A stretch of 12,427 nt of DNA from Clostridiaceae bacterium (GTDB lineage: Bacteria; Bacillota; Clostridia; Acetivibrionales; DUMC01): positions 1 through 12,427 of the forward strand of contig JAAZDH010000036.1 of the NCBI GenBank assembly GCA_012512865.1, read 5' to 3'. Below the pieces are notes generated by a model. The model was given only the letters and a program-made list of their open reading frames with translations, did no database searches and was not told the origin of the DNA. The position numbers were made by a program, and so were the translations under genes. Each line of letters starts with the position of its first letter. The first letter of the stretch is position 1. This document shows, in pieces, positions 1 through 5,957 of the stretch.

Positions 1-331
1 ATAATATCATCAATACCACAGTCGCCTGATATGAAATCTGTTATGCCTTTTATCGTTCCTGCCGCCTCGTTTTCAAGATCAATACCCGCCATTTTTGCTA
101 CGTTGGGTTTTCTTAAATCGGTATCAACAATAAGAGTTTTAAGTTCTGCTTTTGCCATGCTCTTTGCCAGGTTGAACGATATTGTCGTTTTTCCCTCCCC
201 GGGTCACAGCTTGTTACTGTAATTGTTTTTATCTTATTTACAACACCGCAAAACTGTATATTTGTCCTCAGTATGTTATATGCTTCTTCCGCTGGTATGT
301 AGTCATAACCGGAAACTTTAGTACCGGGCAT
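1..331 (-). pseudogene. CpsD/CapB-type tyrosine kinase, frameshifted, 3' end outside the window
   Basis: Bacterial tyrosine (BY) kinase of exopolysaccharide control, second copy in the window. The ATG at 331 follows a GGGGG-containing ribosome site. The first ~43 residues (AEEAYNILRTNIQF, then TVTSCDPG) match the N-terminus of the intact CpsD at 3297-4073. The frame then becomes nonsense at the C run at 197-200. Restoring one base gives GEGKTTISFNLAKSMA (Walker A), then TLIVDTDLRKP (Walker A'), open to the left edge. So one G is missing from the codons of the P-loop. As written the protein cannot bind ATP. The deletion is in a short homopolymer, so a base-calling error is a real alternative. 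No CpsC-type partner lies directly upstream; its divergent neighbour is SinR-like regulator 1. Family assignment is secure; pseudogene status is less so. Confidence 0.85.
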
Positions 332-565
332 ATTGTGGCCCCCTTGCTTCTTCGTTTGTTTTTTGTTTCTTACTCTATATTTACTTGTTTATTTATATCT
401 AATATACTTATCCTTTTATATATAGTTTAAACAATAATTTAACGCAATAAGCAGTGCAATAAAGCAACTCCATATTTTTGCACAACTATTTTACATAACT
501 ATTTTTAAATAGCTACATAAATACATTATATACTAAATCAAATATAATTTATATATTTCCAATTA

Positions 566-594
566 ATTTTATATTTTTATTTACAATATGTCAA
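566..594 (-). promoter_or_regulatory. Sigma-A-type promoter for the frameshifted cpsD-like gene
   Basis: Minus strand: TTGACA at 594-589, 17-base spacer, TAAAAT at 571-566. The expected start near 559 gives a leader of about 230 bases before the ATG at 331, similar to the leader of the cpsC operon. Confidence 0.55.
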
Positions 595-646
595 TTGCCC
601 AAATTATAATTTTGCGTTATGTAAACACCATGTAATCTTTACGGTA

Positions 647-675
647 TTTACTTAATTTGAATCAGCTAGTATAAT
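647..675 (+). promoter_or_regulatory. Promoter of SinR-like regulator 1
   Basis: TTTACT at 647-652, 17-base spacer, TATAAT at 670-675. Regulator 2 has the same two hexamers and spacing at 5317-5345, and the flanking word GTATTTACTTA is identical in both, which suggests paralogous, perhaps autoregulated, promoters. Confidence 0.6.
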
Positions 676-788
676 ACTAGTATAATAGATAAAAAATATA
701 AAATTTCTGTAGGACTTTTAGCAATTACATAATTAATATACAGCTTTTTTTATTCTATTTAGAACTTAGGAAGGAGCGTACTAGCATT

Positions 789-1139
789 GTGGTAGGAAGA
801 AGAATAAAAGAATTGCGCAAGGAACGCAACCTCACCCAGCAACAATTTGCTGCACTTTTCAATTTGAATGACAGCACTATTTCTCTTTACGAAAACGAAA
901 AAAGGGAACCAGAATTTCACACTTTATTAAAAATTGCCGACAGTTTCAATGTAACAGTTGATTGGCTTCTCGGGAGAACAGATAACAAGAACATTGCAAT
1001 TGTCGAAAATGAATACATACCCAAGGATTTACTCGGGGTTGAATATCTCAAGCTGGCAAAAGAAATGCACGATACAAATATCCCGCCTGAGGACATTAGG
1101 AAGATAATTGCGGCCATAAAAGCTCTTGAAGATAAATAA
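789..1139 (+). CDS. SinR-like XRE-family regulator 1 (HTH plus SinI/SinR-type domain)
   Basis: DNA-binding repressor of 116 residues. Residues 1-62 form a Cro/C1-type HTH (RIKELRKERNLTQQQFAALF, then STISLYENEKREPE and VDWLLGRTD). Residues 79-113 (IPKDLLGVEYLKLAKEM, then NIPPEDIRKIIAAIKAL) resemble the helical hook by which B. subtilis SinR dimerises and binds SinI (SinI has the related core SPEEIRKYLLL). The GTG start is preceded by GGAAGGAG at 769-776, a rather long 12-base gap; no better in-frame start exists. It is about 50-60% identical by eye to regulator 2 at 5531-5890. It is divergent from the cpsD-like gene and convergent with the small repeat-protein gene. By analogy with SinR it probably represses exopolysaccharide genes and is titrated by the SinI-like protein at 9362-9544; both points are inferred. 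Confidence 0.9.
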   Translation: MVGRRIKELRKERNLTQQQFAALFNLNDSTISLYENEKREPEFHTLLKIADSFNVTVDWLLGRTDNKNIAIVENEYIPKDLLGVEYLKLAKEMHDTNIPPEDIRKIIAAIKALEDK

Positions 1140-1165
1140 TAATCTCAAATTTATAGCCTGCAAAT

Positions 1166-1438
1166 CTATTGCTTGGATTCATCCCTTTTATCGGCTTTAG
1201 TATATTTTTCGTTTCCAAAATTACAATTATTGATATAATTGCCTATATTATTATGATTTGTATCTATATAACTTGTATTCTTGTATTCCTTCCCCCTTAT
1301 TTTTATGCTTTTAATGTAAGGAACACCCAGATCAATCTCATTACAGGGGTTATAAGACGGATCATAGTCAATATTGGTATACTCCTTGCCTTTTATGCAT
1401 ATTGATTTTATATATGGTACTCCCAACCTTATATGCAA
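1166..1438 (-). CDS. Small protein with two 18-residue repeats (LGVPYIKSI..GKEY)
   Basis: Unrecognised family, 90 residues. Residues 5-22 and 37-54 are copies of one repeat with a 32-residue period (LGVPYIKSICIKGKEYTN and LGVPYIKSIKIRGKEYKN, 15 of 18 identical). The remainder is Asn/Lys/Tyr-rich, ending ADKRDESKQ. Three cysteines (14, 32, 72); no signal peptide or membrane segment. The TTG start is supported by AAAGGAG at 1457-1451, 12 bases away, the same long spacing as regulator 1. The stop lies 26 bases from that of regulator 1, on the opposite strand. A degraded copy of the repeat lies at 9562-9660, just past the SinI-like gene and again convergent with it, so this element has accompanied the sin-type genes. 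The repeat itself is clear; translation is probable, not proven. No function is proposed. Confidence 0.5.
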   Translation of the reverse strand: MHIRLGVPYIKSICIKGKEYTNIDYDPSYNPCNEIDLGVPYIKSIKIRGKEYKNTSYIDTNHNNIGNYINNCNFGNEKYTKADKRDESKQ

Positions 1439-1681
1439 TATTGGTATCTTCTCCTTTAAAATATAAGACTATTCTCCTGCTTTATTAATTCTTTAAGTAG
1501 CCTTGCCCATAAATTAGAATCACCATTTTGCAACAAAATGATTCTTTTTAAGCCTTCCCTTTTACATTCTTGTTTATTTTTTACCTTTTTTATTTTAACT
1601 TATTTCCATCCAAATATGGTATTAATTCTGTATTACAAAAATGTTAAATTATAATTTCAATAAATTATTGAAAAAAATTCC

Positions 1682-1772
1682 TTGTCAATAATTATATAAA
1701 ATTTTATACAACAAGTAAAGCTTTTTATGCCCACCTAGGACCTGGAACATGGCTTCGGCTCCAGGTTTTATT
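1682..1772 (+). ncRNA. Possible short transcript: promoter-like pair followed by intrinsic terminator
   Basis: TTGTCA at 1682-1687, 17-base spacer, TATACA at 1705-1710. This would start RNA near 1717 and end it at the terminator at 1740-1772, giving a product of about 55 bases with no reading frame of note. It would be convergent with the cps operon. It matches no RNA family I can name. Both signals may occur by chance in AT-rich DNA. Confidence 0.25.
1740..1772 (+). terminator. Intrinsic terminator hairpin with UUCG-type loop, plus strand
   Basis: Arms ACCTGGA (1740-1746) and TCCAGGT (1760-1766) pair perfectly. Inside them GC-TTCG-GC forms a capped tip with an asymmetric bulge. TTTTATT follows on the plus strand. 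On the minus strand the hairpin follows the loaP stop by about 45 bases, but no U run follows it there. Confidence 0.6.
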
Positions 1773-1815
1773 GCAGGTTGACCTTGAGCATGAATTGGTA
1801 TCAATTAACAAACTA

Positions 1816-2358
1816 TTATATTTTTGCAATTTGTATCATATTAATATCCAAATCAGCAAGCCTTGGCTCCCCTAAAAAGTTTAACCTTATTTTTGCCCTG
1901 CCCTTCCTTGCATCAACTGATTCTATCAAACCTTCAAGGCCTACAAGAGGTCCATCCACTACAATTATTTTTTCTACCGATTTATACAGCGTGGAAGTCC
2001 CAATAATTTCCCCGTTGCACATTAACCTGCTTATAACGTAAATTTCGTCATAATGTATTTCCAAGGGTTCGTATTCATTCTTCAAGACCCGTAAAAGCCC
2101 CGGGACTTCTTTCATGTTGTAATAGTCTTCTGTTTCCATTATACCGTTATACAAAATATACCCGGGAAAAAGAGTCTTTAACCTTACTTCCCATATACCA
2201 TTCCTTCTTTCCCTTATCTTCCTCATGGGAACAACAATTTTTAAATCATCTCTTCCCCTGAACCTGTATAATAAACGCTCTTTGACCTTTTCTTCTTCTC
2301 CTGTCATTACAAAAAGTGCATACCACTTGCCCATGTTTTCCAAATTATACATCTTCAT
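1816..2358 (-). CDS. loaP: LoaP-type NusG paralogue, transcription antiterminator
   Basis: NusG-family elongation factor of 180 residues. The NGN domain spans about residues 10-95 (GKWYALFVMTGEEEKVKERL, then LKTLFPGYILY). The KOW domain spans about 125-180 (VDGPLVGLEGLIESVDARKG). Known LoaP proteins are specialised NusG paralogues that bind a leader RNA hairpin and make RNA polymerase read through terminators in long polysaccharide or antibiotic operons. The company of cpsB, cpsC and cpsD supports LoaP over housekeeping NusG, as does the absence of secE or ribosomal protein genes. The ATG at 2358 overlaps the cpsB stop as ATGA, implying translational coupling; an ATG two codons later (2352) has the better spacing from GGGGA. 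It is unusual that loaP is last in this cluster, whereas it often precedes the operon it controls. Its target RNA is not identified. Confidence 0.85.
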   Translation of the reverse strand: MKMYNLENMGKWYALFVMTGEEEKVKERLLYRFRGRDDLKIVVPMRKIRERRNGIWEVRLKTLFPGYILYNGIMETEDYYNMKEVPGLLRVLKNEYEPLEIHYDEIYVISRLMCNGEIIGTSTLYKSVEKIIVVDGPLVGLEGLIESVDARKGRAKIRLNFLGEPRLADLDINMIQIAKI

Positions 2359-3074
2359 TCCCCGTAATACAAAAACCATTTATTGCCAAGCAGCTTCCTG
2401 CCGTTTTCCCGGAACAACCTTTCAGCATAAGCTTCATCCGACCATTTTACAACACTGGCATATGCTTGTTCATGCCACGAGTAGCTTTCAGCCCTGTGAG
2501 CATCAGAGGCGACAAAATCCGCCAACCCGTTCTCGATTACATATTTTGCCAGCTTCCTTGTTCCTTCACCATAAAAGCCCAGTATGCTTCCTGTATTTAC
2601 TTGTATAAGAAAACCCATTTTCCTTAACCTTGATATGGCCTTTTTATGTCCGAAACCGCTTCCCATCCTCTCAGGATGGGCGATTATGATCCTGTAATTG
2701 TATTGCCTGAGCAAGTCATCCAGCATTTTAAAAGATTGCTCCCTGTAATTAGTGTAGGGAATTTCGATAAGCAAATACCCTGTTCCACCCACATCATATT
2801 TCCCAAGAACGTCCGGCGCTTTTTCCAGCAGGTGATTCAGCATTATTTCAAATCCCAGGATAATACCAATATTGTCACCTTTTATTTTTTCCGCTAGCAT
2901 CCTGTAATTCTCATGAGTTTTTTCCGGGGCAAGGACATAATTTTTCAAGTGTGGGGTAGCTACTATTGTTCTTATACCTGCTTTTTCAGCGGCTTCTATC
3001 ATCTCCAGCGACTCTTCCATGTTTCTTGCACCGTCATCTATGCCAAACAGCACGTGACTGTGTAAATCCACCAC
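2355..3074 (-). CDS. cpsB: CpsB/YwqE-type PHP-family tyrosine-protein phosphatase
   Basis: Manganese-dependent phosphatase that dephosphorylates the CpsD tyrosine tail and so resets capsule/exopolysaccharide polymerisation. With the chosen start it has 239 residues, close to the family norm. The metal-binding PHP motifs are all present: DLHSH (3-7) with DDGA (13-16), ATPH (39-42), GFE (74-76), AHPER (132-136) and SDAH (190-193). A GTG at 3074 is preferred over the upstream TTG at 3095 because GGAAGG lies 8 bases before it and because it puts MVDLHSH at the N-terminus, as is usual in the family. It overlaps loaP by four bases. It lies about 220 bases after cpsD, separated by an unusual pyrimidine-repeat spacer. 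The family call is firm; the exact start is slightly uncertain. Confidence 0.92.
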   Translation of the reverse strand: MVDLHSHVLFGIDDGARNMEESLEMIEAAEKAGIRTIVATPHLKNYVLAPEKTHENYRMLAEKIKGDNIGIILGFEIMLNHLLEKAPDVLGKYDVGGTGYLLIEIPYTNYREQSFKMLDDLLRQYNYRIIIAHPERMGSGFGHKKAISRLRKMGFLIQVNTGSILGFYGEGTRKLAKYVIENGLADFVASDAHRAESYSWHEQAYASVVKWSDEAYAERLFRENGRKLLGNKWFLYYGE

Positions 3075-3098
3075 AACTAATACCTTCCGTTCCAATAA

Positions 3099-3203
3099 TT
3101 TATCTCTTTTTATAATAGATTTATCCCTTTTTTGGATTTATCTTTTTCTAATAAATTTATCCTTTTTCAAATCTATCTCTTTTTCAAACCTATCTCTTTT
3201 TTC
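3099..3203. repeat. Degenerate tandem repeat, T(T/C)TATC(T/C)CTTTTT units
   Basis: Six imperfect units begin near 3099, 3120, 3137, 3156, 3172 and 3189 (spacing 16-21 bases), each close to TTTATCYCTTTTT. On the transcribed (minus) sense the RNA is purine-rich with repeated AAAAAGRGATAAA, several of them Shine-Dalgarno-like AAGGGA or AAAGGA words. The tract lies between cpsD and cpsB, right before the cpsB start. Confidence 0.7.
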
Positions 3204-3296
3204 GCCCCCGCTCCTTACCTGCTGCCCGTCTCTTTTTTATTGCTAAAACATATCACTTCCATCTTAAATTCCACATCTTTCAGGAACATACATCTT

Positions 3297-4073
3297 TCAG
3301 GAACATAATTTAATTTTTCCCATTATTTTTCTCAAGGGATTTCCCGGTTTTTTATTGTCTGTTGCATAGTAGTAATCGTAATTGTAATAGTAACTATAAT
3401 AACCATACTTCAAGTCCTTTTTCCTAACCTTGTTTATTACTACCCCCAGCAAGGCAGCGTTTGCTTTTTCCAACTGCTCCTTCACCTGGCACGCAAGCTT
3501 GTAATTTGTTGATTTCGGTTTTATTACCAGTATTGTACCATCGGTCAAGGCTGCCACAATCGCGGCATCGATAACACTCCCAAGGGGTGGGGTATCAAAT
3601 ATTACAATATCAGGCTGTCCTCCCATTATTTCCAGGTGCTTATGCCCAATATCTTTTACGAACGCGGAAAACCTCTCCGAACTAAGTAATTCTGCCGGGT
3701 TTGGCGGGATTACGCCGCAAGGGATTACAAAAAGGTTATCTACGCCCGTGCCGTATACAATTTCCTCTATGGTTACCTCTCCGACTATATAGCTTGTAAG
3801 CCCTGCCTTCAGCTTTAAGCCGAAAACTTTATCTATCATTGGTTTTCTAAAATCAACATCTGCCAGCAAGGTTTTCATTCCCGAATCAGCCATGCTCTTG
3901 GCAAGATTTACCGCCGTGGTGGTTTTACCTTCCCCCTGTATGCAACTCGTTATTGAAATTGTCTTAATACCATTTATTTTTTCAGAAAAACGTATGTTGG
4001 TTCTCAGGGCCTTATATGCTTCTTTAGCTGCCGCATCAATCCTGCTGCTCTTGTCGTATCCTGTAATGTCCAT
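3297..4073 (-). CDS. cpsD: CpsD/CapB bacterial tyrosine kinase (exopolysaccharide control)
   Basis: Cytoplasmic autophosphorylating BY-kinase of 258 residues, activated by the membrane adaptor CpsC and controlling polysaccharide chain assembly. Visible motifs: KEAYKALRTNIRFS (17-30, oligomer interface), Walker A GEGKTT (47-52), Walker A' LADVDFRKP (70-78), Walker B VIFDTPP (157-163). A C-terminal tyrosine cluster at 223-236 holds ten tyrosines and is the expected phosphorylation site. The ATG follows GAGGAGG (4087-4081) at good spacing, 12 bases after the cpsC stop. The CpsB-type phosphatase follows in the same direction. It corresponds to EpsB in the SinR-controlled eps operon of B. subtilis. 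A broken paralogue lies at 1-331. Confidence 0.95.
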   Translation of the reverse strand: MDITGYDKSSRIDAAAKEAYKALRTNIRFSEKINGIKTISITSCIQGEGKTTTAVNLAKSMADSGMKTLLADVDFRKPMIDKVFGLKLKAGLTSYIVGEVTIEEIVYGTGVDNLFVIPCGVIPPNPAELLSSERFSAFVKDIGHKHLEIMGGQPDIVIFDTPPLGSVIDAAIVAALTDGTILVIKPKSTNYKLACQVKEQLEKANAALLGVVINKVRKKDLKYGYYSYYYNYDYYYATDNKKPGNPLRKIMGKIKLCS

Positions 4074-4085
4074 CGATTTGCCTCC

Positions 4086-4760
4086 TCATTTTGCCGAAAA
4101 CTCCGGGATGGTTCCAAGTACAGTCAATCCCAAGTATTTTTCCACGTCATCAGCTGTTTTAATCGTATCGTCAAGGTATTCAACAAGGAATACGACGCCT
4201 ACTGCCACCAGGAGTCCCACAAGAAAAGAAACAGCTATATTCATCATGTGTCTCGGTCTAACAGGGCTTTCAGGTAACTGGGCGGTATCCACGATGTTGA
4301 CATTCTCTACCTTCATCAGTTCGACAACTTCTCTTTTAAACACATCTGCCACCTTGTTGGCAATATTCATTGCCAGTTGAGGATCGCTATCGCTTACAAC
4401 TATTTCTATCAACCTCATATTGTTTTTGGCATTCACGCTTATTTTCCCGGCTAGCTTAGAAGGTGAGATACTAGTCAAATTGAGATCCTCGATAACCTTG
4501 CTTGTTACCTTCCTGCTTTTGACTATTTCCTTATAATCATTAACCAGTTGCTGGCCTACAAGCAAATCGTTATATGCTATGGTCATCTCTGAGCTTTGTG
4601 ATTTATTGATAATGTATAATGTGGTATTGGCCTCATATACCGGTTCCATCACATTAAAGCTTACATATGCTGTAATTGCCGCAGCAACTACAGGAAGAGA
4701 TATTATTAACCATATTCTCTTTAAAATAATGCTCAAGTATTCTTTTAATTCCATTTCCAT
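4086..4760 (-). CDS. cpsC: CpsC/Wzz-type membrane adaptor and chain-length regulator
   Basis: Inner-membrane activator of CpsD, 224 residues. The Wzz N-terminal region begins at residue 4 (ELKEYLSIILKRIWLI). The first membrane segment spans about 17-35 and the second about 174-194. Between them lies the extracellular loop. The proline-rich LPESPVRPR (162-170) typical of the family sits just before the second segment. The cytoplasmic tail (YLDDTIKTADDVEKYLGL) is the expected contact with the kinase. The ATG is preceded by GGGAGA at 4773-4768. It is the first gene of the cpsC-cpsD-cpsB-loaP operon and is divergent from SinR-like regulator 2. Equivalent to EpsA of B. subtilis. Confidence 0.93.
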   Translation of the reverse strand: MEMELKEYLSIILKRIWLIISLPVVAAAITAYVSFNVMEPVYEANTTLYIINKSQSSEMTIAYNDLLVGQQLVNDYKEIVKSRKVTSKVIEDLNLTSISPSKLAGKISVNAKNNMRLIEIVVSDSDPQLAMNIANKVADVFKREVVELMKVENVNIVDTAQLPESPVRPRHMMNIAVSFLVGLLVAVGVVFLVEYLDDTIKTADDVEKYLGLTVLGTIPEFSAK

Positions 4761-4937
4761 AATTTTATCTCCCGTCTCTTCTTTCTGCCTGACATTTTTC
4801 CGCCTGTTTAATATATTTTAAACGCTTGGTACATTTTATCCGGCTGAATATATTTCTCTTTGCGTTGTACAATATTCCCCTTTGATTGATATGGTTTTTC
4901 CTTCTTTTGTTTCCCTTCTCTTAACTTCTTTTAACTC

Positions 4938-4968
4938 CTTGTTAATATATTATCTTGTTAATATATTA
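4938..4968. repeat. Direct repeat of a 15-mer in the cpsC leader
   Basis: CTTGTTAATATATTA occurs at 4938-4952 and again, identical, at 4954-4968. It lies inside the predicted cpsC leader, and the AT-only core could also be a binding site. It may be mere AT-rich slippage. Confidence 0.8.
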
Positions 4969-5026
4969 TTCAGCTTAATATTATTTTCTTTTTAGTACAA
5001 TCCATAATTTAACTAATACGCAAAAT

Positions 5027-5055
5027 ATTCTACAGTTATCTTTTCATTTTGTCAA
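5027..5055 (-). promoter_or_regulatory. Sigma-A-type promoter of the cpsC-cpsD-cpsB-loaP operon
   Basis: Minus strand: TTGACA at 5055-5050 (perfect), exact 17-base spacer, TAGAAT at 5032-5027 (5 of 6). Start expected near 5020, leaving a leader of about 260 bases before cpsC. Confidence 0.7.
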
Positions 5056-5199
5056 GAGTAAGATTCTTACATATTCCCCAAAGGCTTTCTTCATTTACAA
5101 TACAAATATTTTTTTAATATTTCTTGATTTTCTTTAATGTCCTTCCATACTTTTCACATTACGCTATATCCTCCCCTGGTGATAAAGCTTTCTTCTAAT

Positions 5200-5208
5200 A
5201 TTATATCA
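5200..5208 (-). promoter_or_regulatory. Possible second, extended -10 promoter for the cps operon
   Basis: TGA-TATAAT on the minus strand (5208-5200) is an extended -10 element; no good -35 lies 17 bases upstream. It would give a leader of about 430 bases. Confidence 0.3.
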
Positions 5209-5280
5209 CTCTTTTTTATTACCCTGTACTTCACCATTGTAACATCTATTTTAATTTATTTTTTCATTATGTTTAATTAT

Positions 5281-5302
5281 CTAATAATAATCTAATAATA
5301 AT
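5281..5302. repeat. Tandem 11-mer near the regulator 2 promoter
   Basis: CTAATAATAAT occurs twice in a row (5281-5291, 5292-5302), just upstream of the promoter at 5317. A one-helical-turn period could suit phased protein binding or bending, but it is low-complexity DNA. Confidence 0.7.
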
Positions 5303-5316
5303 AACTGCTATTAGTA

Positions 5317-5345
5317 TTTACTTATTAGAATTTAAATAGTATAAT
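5317..5345 (+). promoter_or_regulatory. Promoter of SinR-like regulator 2
   Basis: TTTACT at 5317-5322, 17-base spacer, TATAAT at 5340-5345: the same hexamers, spacing and GTATTTACTTA context as the regulator 1 promoter. The leader to the ATG is about 180 bases. Confidence 0.6.
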
Positions 5346-5530
5346 AAACGGTATTGAGGTTGAACAAGTAATAGCAACAATCAAGGTATTGCTTATGTTT
5401 ATTGGATAATGTATTAAATTATGTATATAATTATGCATATGGCTAAAGCATGTTTTAGAAAACAGGTAAGGTGGTCAGTTATTTTGTGGATGATTTATTA
5501 GCAGTACATACCAAAAAGGAGAGTAGAAAA

Positions 5531-5890
5531 ATGCTAGGCGACAGGATAAGGCAATTAAGACTGGAAAACAACCTGACACAGACACAGTTTGCCTCCCTAT
5601 TTGGTTTATATGACAGCACTATATCCCAATATGAGAATGGTAAAAGAGTTCCTGAATACGACATCATTATTAAAATAGCCAACAAGTTTAACGTCAGCGT
5701 GGATTGGCTTCTCGGCAGGGTTGACAGCAGGGAGCTTGTTATCATGGATACCGATAGTTTGCCTCAACAGCTGAAAGACATTGGGGTAGAATACCTGATG
5801 CTTGCAAAGGAAATAAAAGATAAGGGTTTCCCCCCTGAAGACGTGCGCAAAATCCTTCACGCCATAAACCTTATAAAAAATAAGAGGTAA
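5531..5890 (+). CDS. SinR-like XRE-family regulator 2 (HTH plus SinI/SinR-type domain)
   Basis: DNA-binding regulator of 119 residues. HTH region 1-62: RIRQLRLENNLTQTQFASLF, then STISQYENGKRVPE and VDWLLGRVD. Linker 66-76: SRELVIMDTDS. SinI/SinR-type helical domain about 78-117: LPQQLKDIGVEYLMLAKEI, then GFPPEDVRKILHAINLI. The ATG at 5531 is chosen because AAAGGAGAG lies 8 bases before it and because it aligns exactly with the regulator 1 start; the open frame extends back to a GTG at 5471 with no comparable site. It is divergent from the cps operon, the same geometry as regulator 1 and the cpsD-like gene. Its C-terminal half is the closest local relative of the SinI-like protein (shared IMD linker and GVE..PPEDV..KI core). 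A role as repressor of the cps operon is inferred from SinR/eps. Confidence 0.92.
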   Translation: MLGDRIRQLRLENNLTQTQFASLFGLYDSTISQYENGKRVPEYDIIIKIANKFNVSVDWLLGRVDSRELVIMDTDSLPQQLKDIGVEYLMLAKEIKDKGFPPEDVRKILHAINLIKNKR

Positions 5891-5901
5891 TTGGTAAAGC
5901 C

Positions 5902-5950
5902 AAAAAAACTCCTTCCTGGTTTTATATTACTAATTCTTGCCAGAAAGGAG
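5902..5950 (-). terminator. Intrinsic terminator, minus strand (perhaps bidirectional)
   Basis: Arms 5909-5919 (CTCCTTCCTGG) and 5940-5950 (CCAGAAAGGAG) pair over 11 positions with one wobble. Read on the minus strand the hairpin is followed by seven T (5908-5902), ideal for termination right after the UroD-like fragment. On the plus strand the following run (CATTTCCTT) is weaker but may still end regulator 2 transcripts. Confidence 0.8.
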
Positions 5951-5957
5951 CATTTCC

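Larger units (their letters stand above)
332..788. other. AT-rich divergent intergenic region
   Basis: This 457-base gap separates the frameshifted kinase gene (minus) from SinR-like regulator 1 (plus). It holds one good promoter for each direction (566-594 and 647-675), whose -35 boxes are about 50 bases apart, so one DNA-bound protein could affect both. I see no reading frame with a ribosome site and no GC-rich terminator. Confidence 0.6.
1439..1815. other. Intergenic region downstream of loaP
   Basis: This stretch lies between the loaP stop and the small repeat-protein gene. It contains the repeat-protein ribosome site (1451-1457), a plus-strand promoter-like pair (1682-1710) and a plus-strand hairpin with a T tract (1740-1772). 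No terminator with a T run facing the cps operon (minus strand) is visible, so readthrough from loaP toward the repeat gene is possible. Confidence 0.5.
4761..5530. other. Long divergent intergenic region between cpsC and SinR-like regulator 2
   Basis: About 770 bases without a supported gene. It contains two possible cpsC-side promoters (5027-5055 and 5200-5208), a regulator-side promoter (5317-5345), a doubled 15-mer (4938-4968), a doubled 11-mer (5281-5302) and a short palindrome GTTTAA/TTAAAC at 4806-4823. The cpsC transcript would carry a purine-rich leader of roughly 260 or 430 bases, long enough for LoaP or terminator control, but I see no convincing GC-rich terminator in it. Confidence 0.5.

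Noticed and set aside
190..210. Programmed frameshifting in the cpsD-like gene
   Set aside because: No slippery heptamer of the usual type with a downstream stimulator, and there is no reason for this family to frameshift inside the P-loop.
1740..1766. Hairpin after loaP as the LoaP target RNA
   Set aside because: It is a well-formed hairpin, but the T tract is on the opposite strand from loaP and I cannot match it confidently to the known LoaP motif.
2225..2627. Two overlapping plus-strand frames across the loaP/cpsB border
   Set aside because: Antisense to both genes; no ribosome site and no recognisable motif.
3099..3203. CRISPR-like array between cpsD and cpsB
   Set aside because: Units are 16-21 bases apart, degenerate and pyrimidine-only, with no spacers and no cas genes.
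5134..5176. Possible leader peptide in the cpsC upstream RNA (GGGGAGG followed by GTG and a 7-codon frame, minus strand)
   Set aside because: Too short, long 12-base spacing, and only present if the weaker upstream promoter is used.
5471..5530. N-terminal extension of SinR-like regulator 2 from the GTG at 5471
   Set aside because: The ATG at 5531 has a strong, well-spaced ribosome site and aligns exactly with the start of regulator 1.
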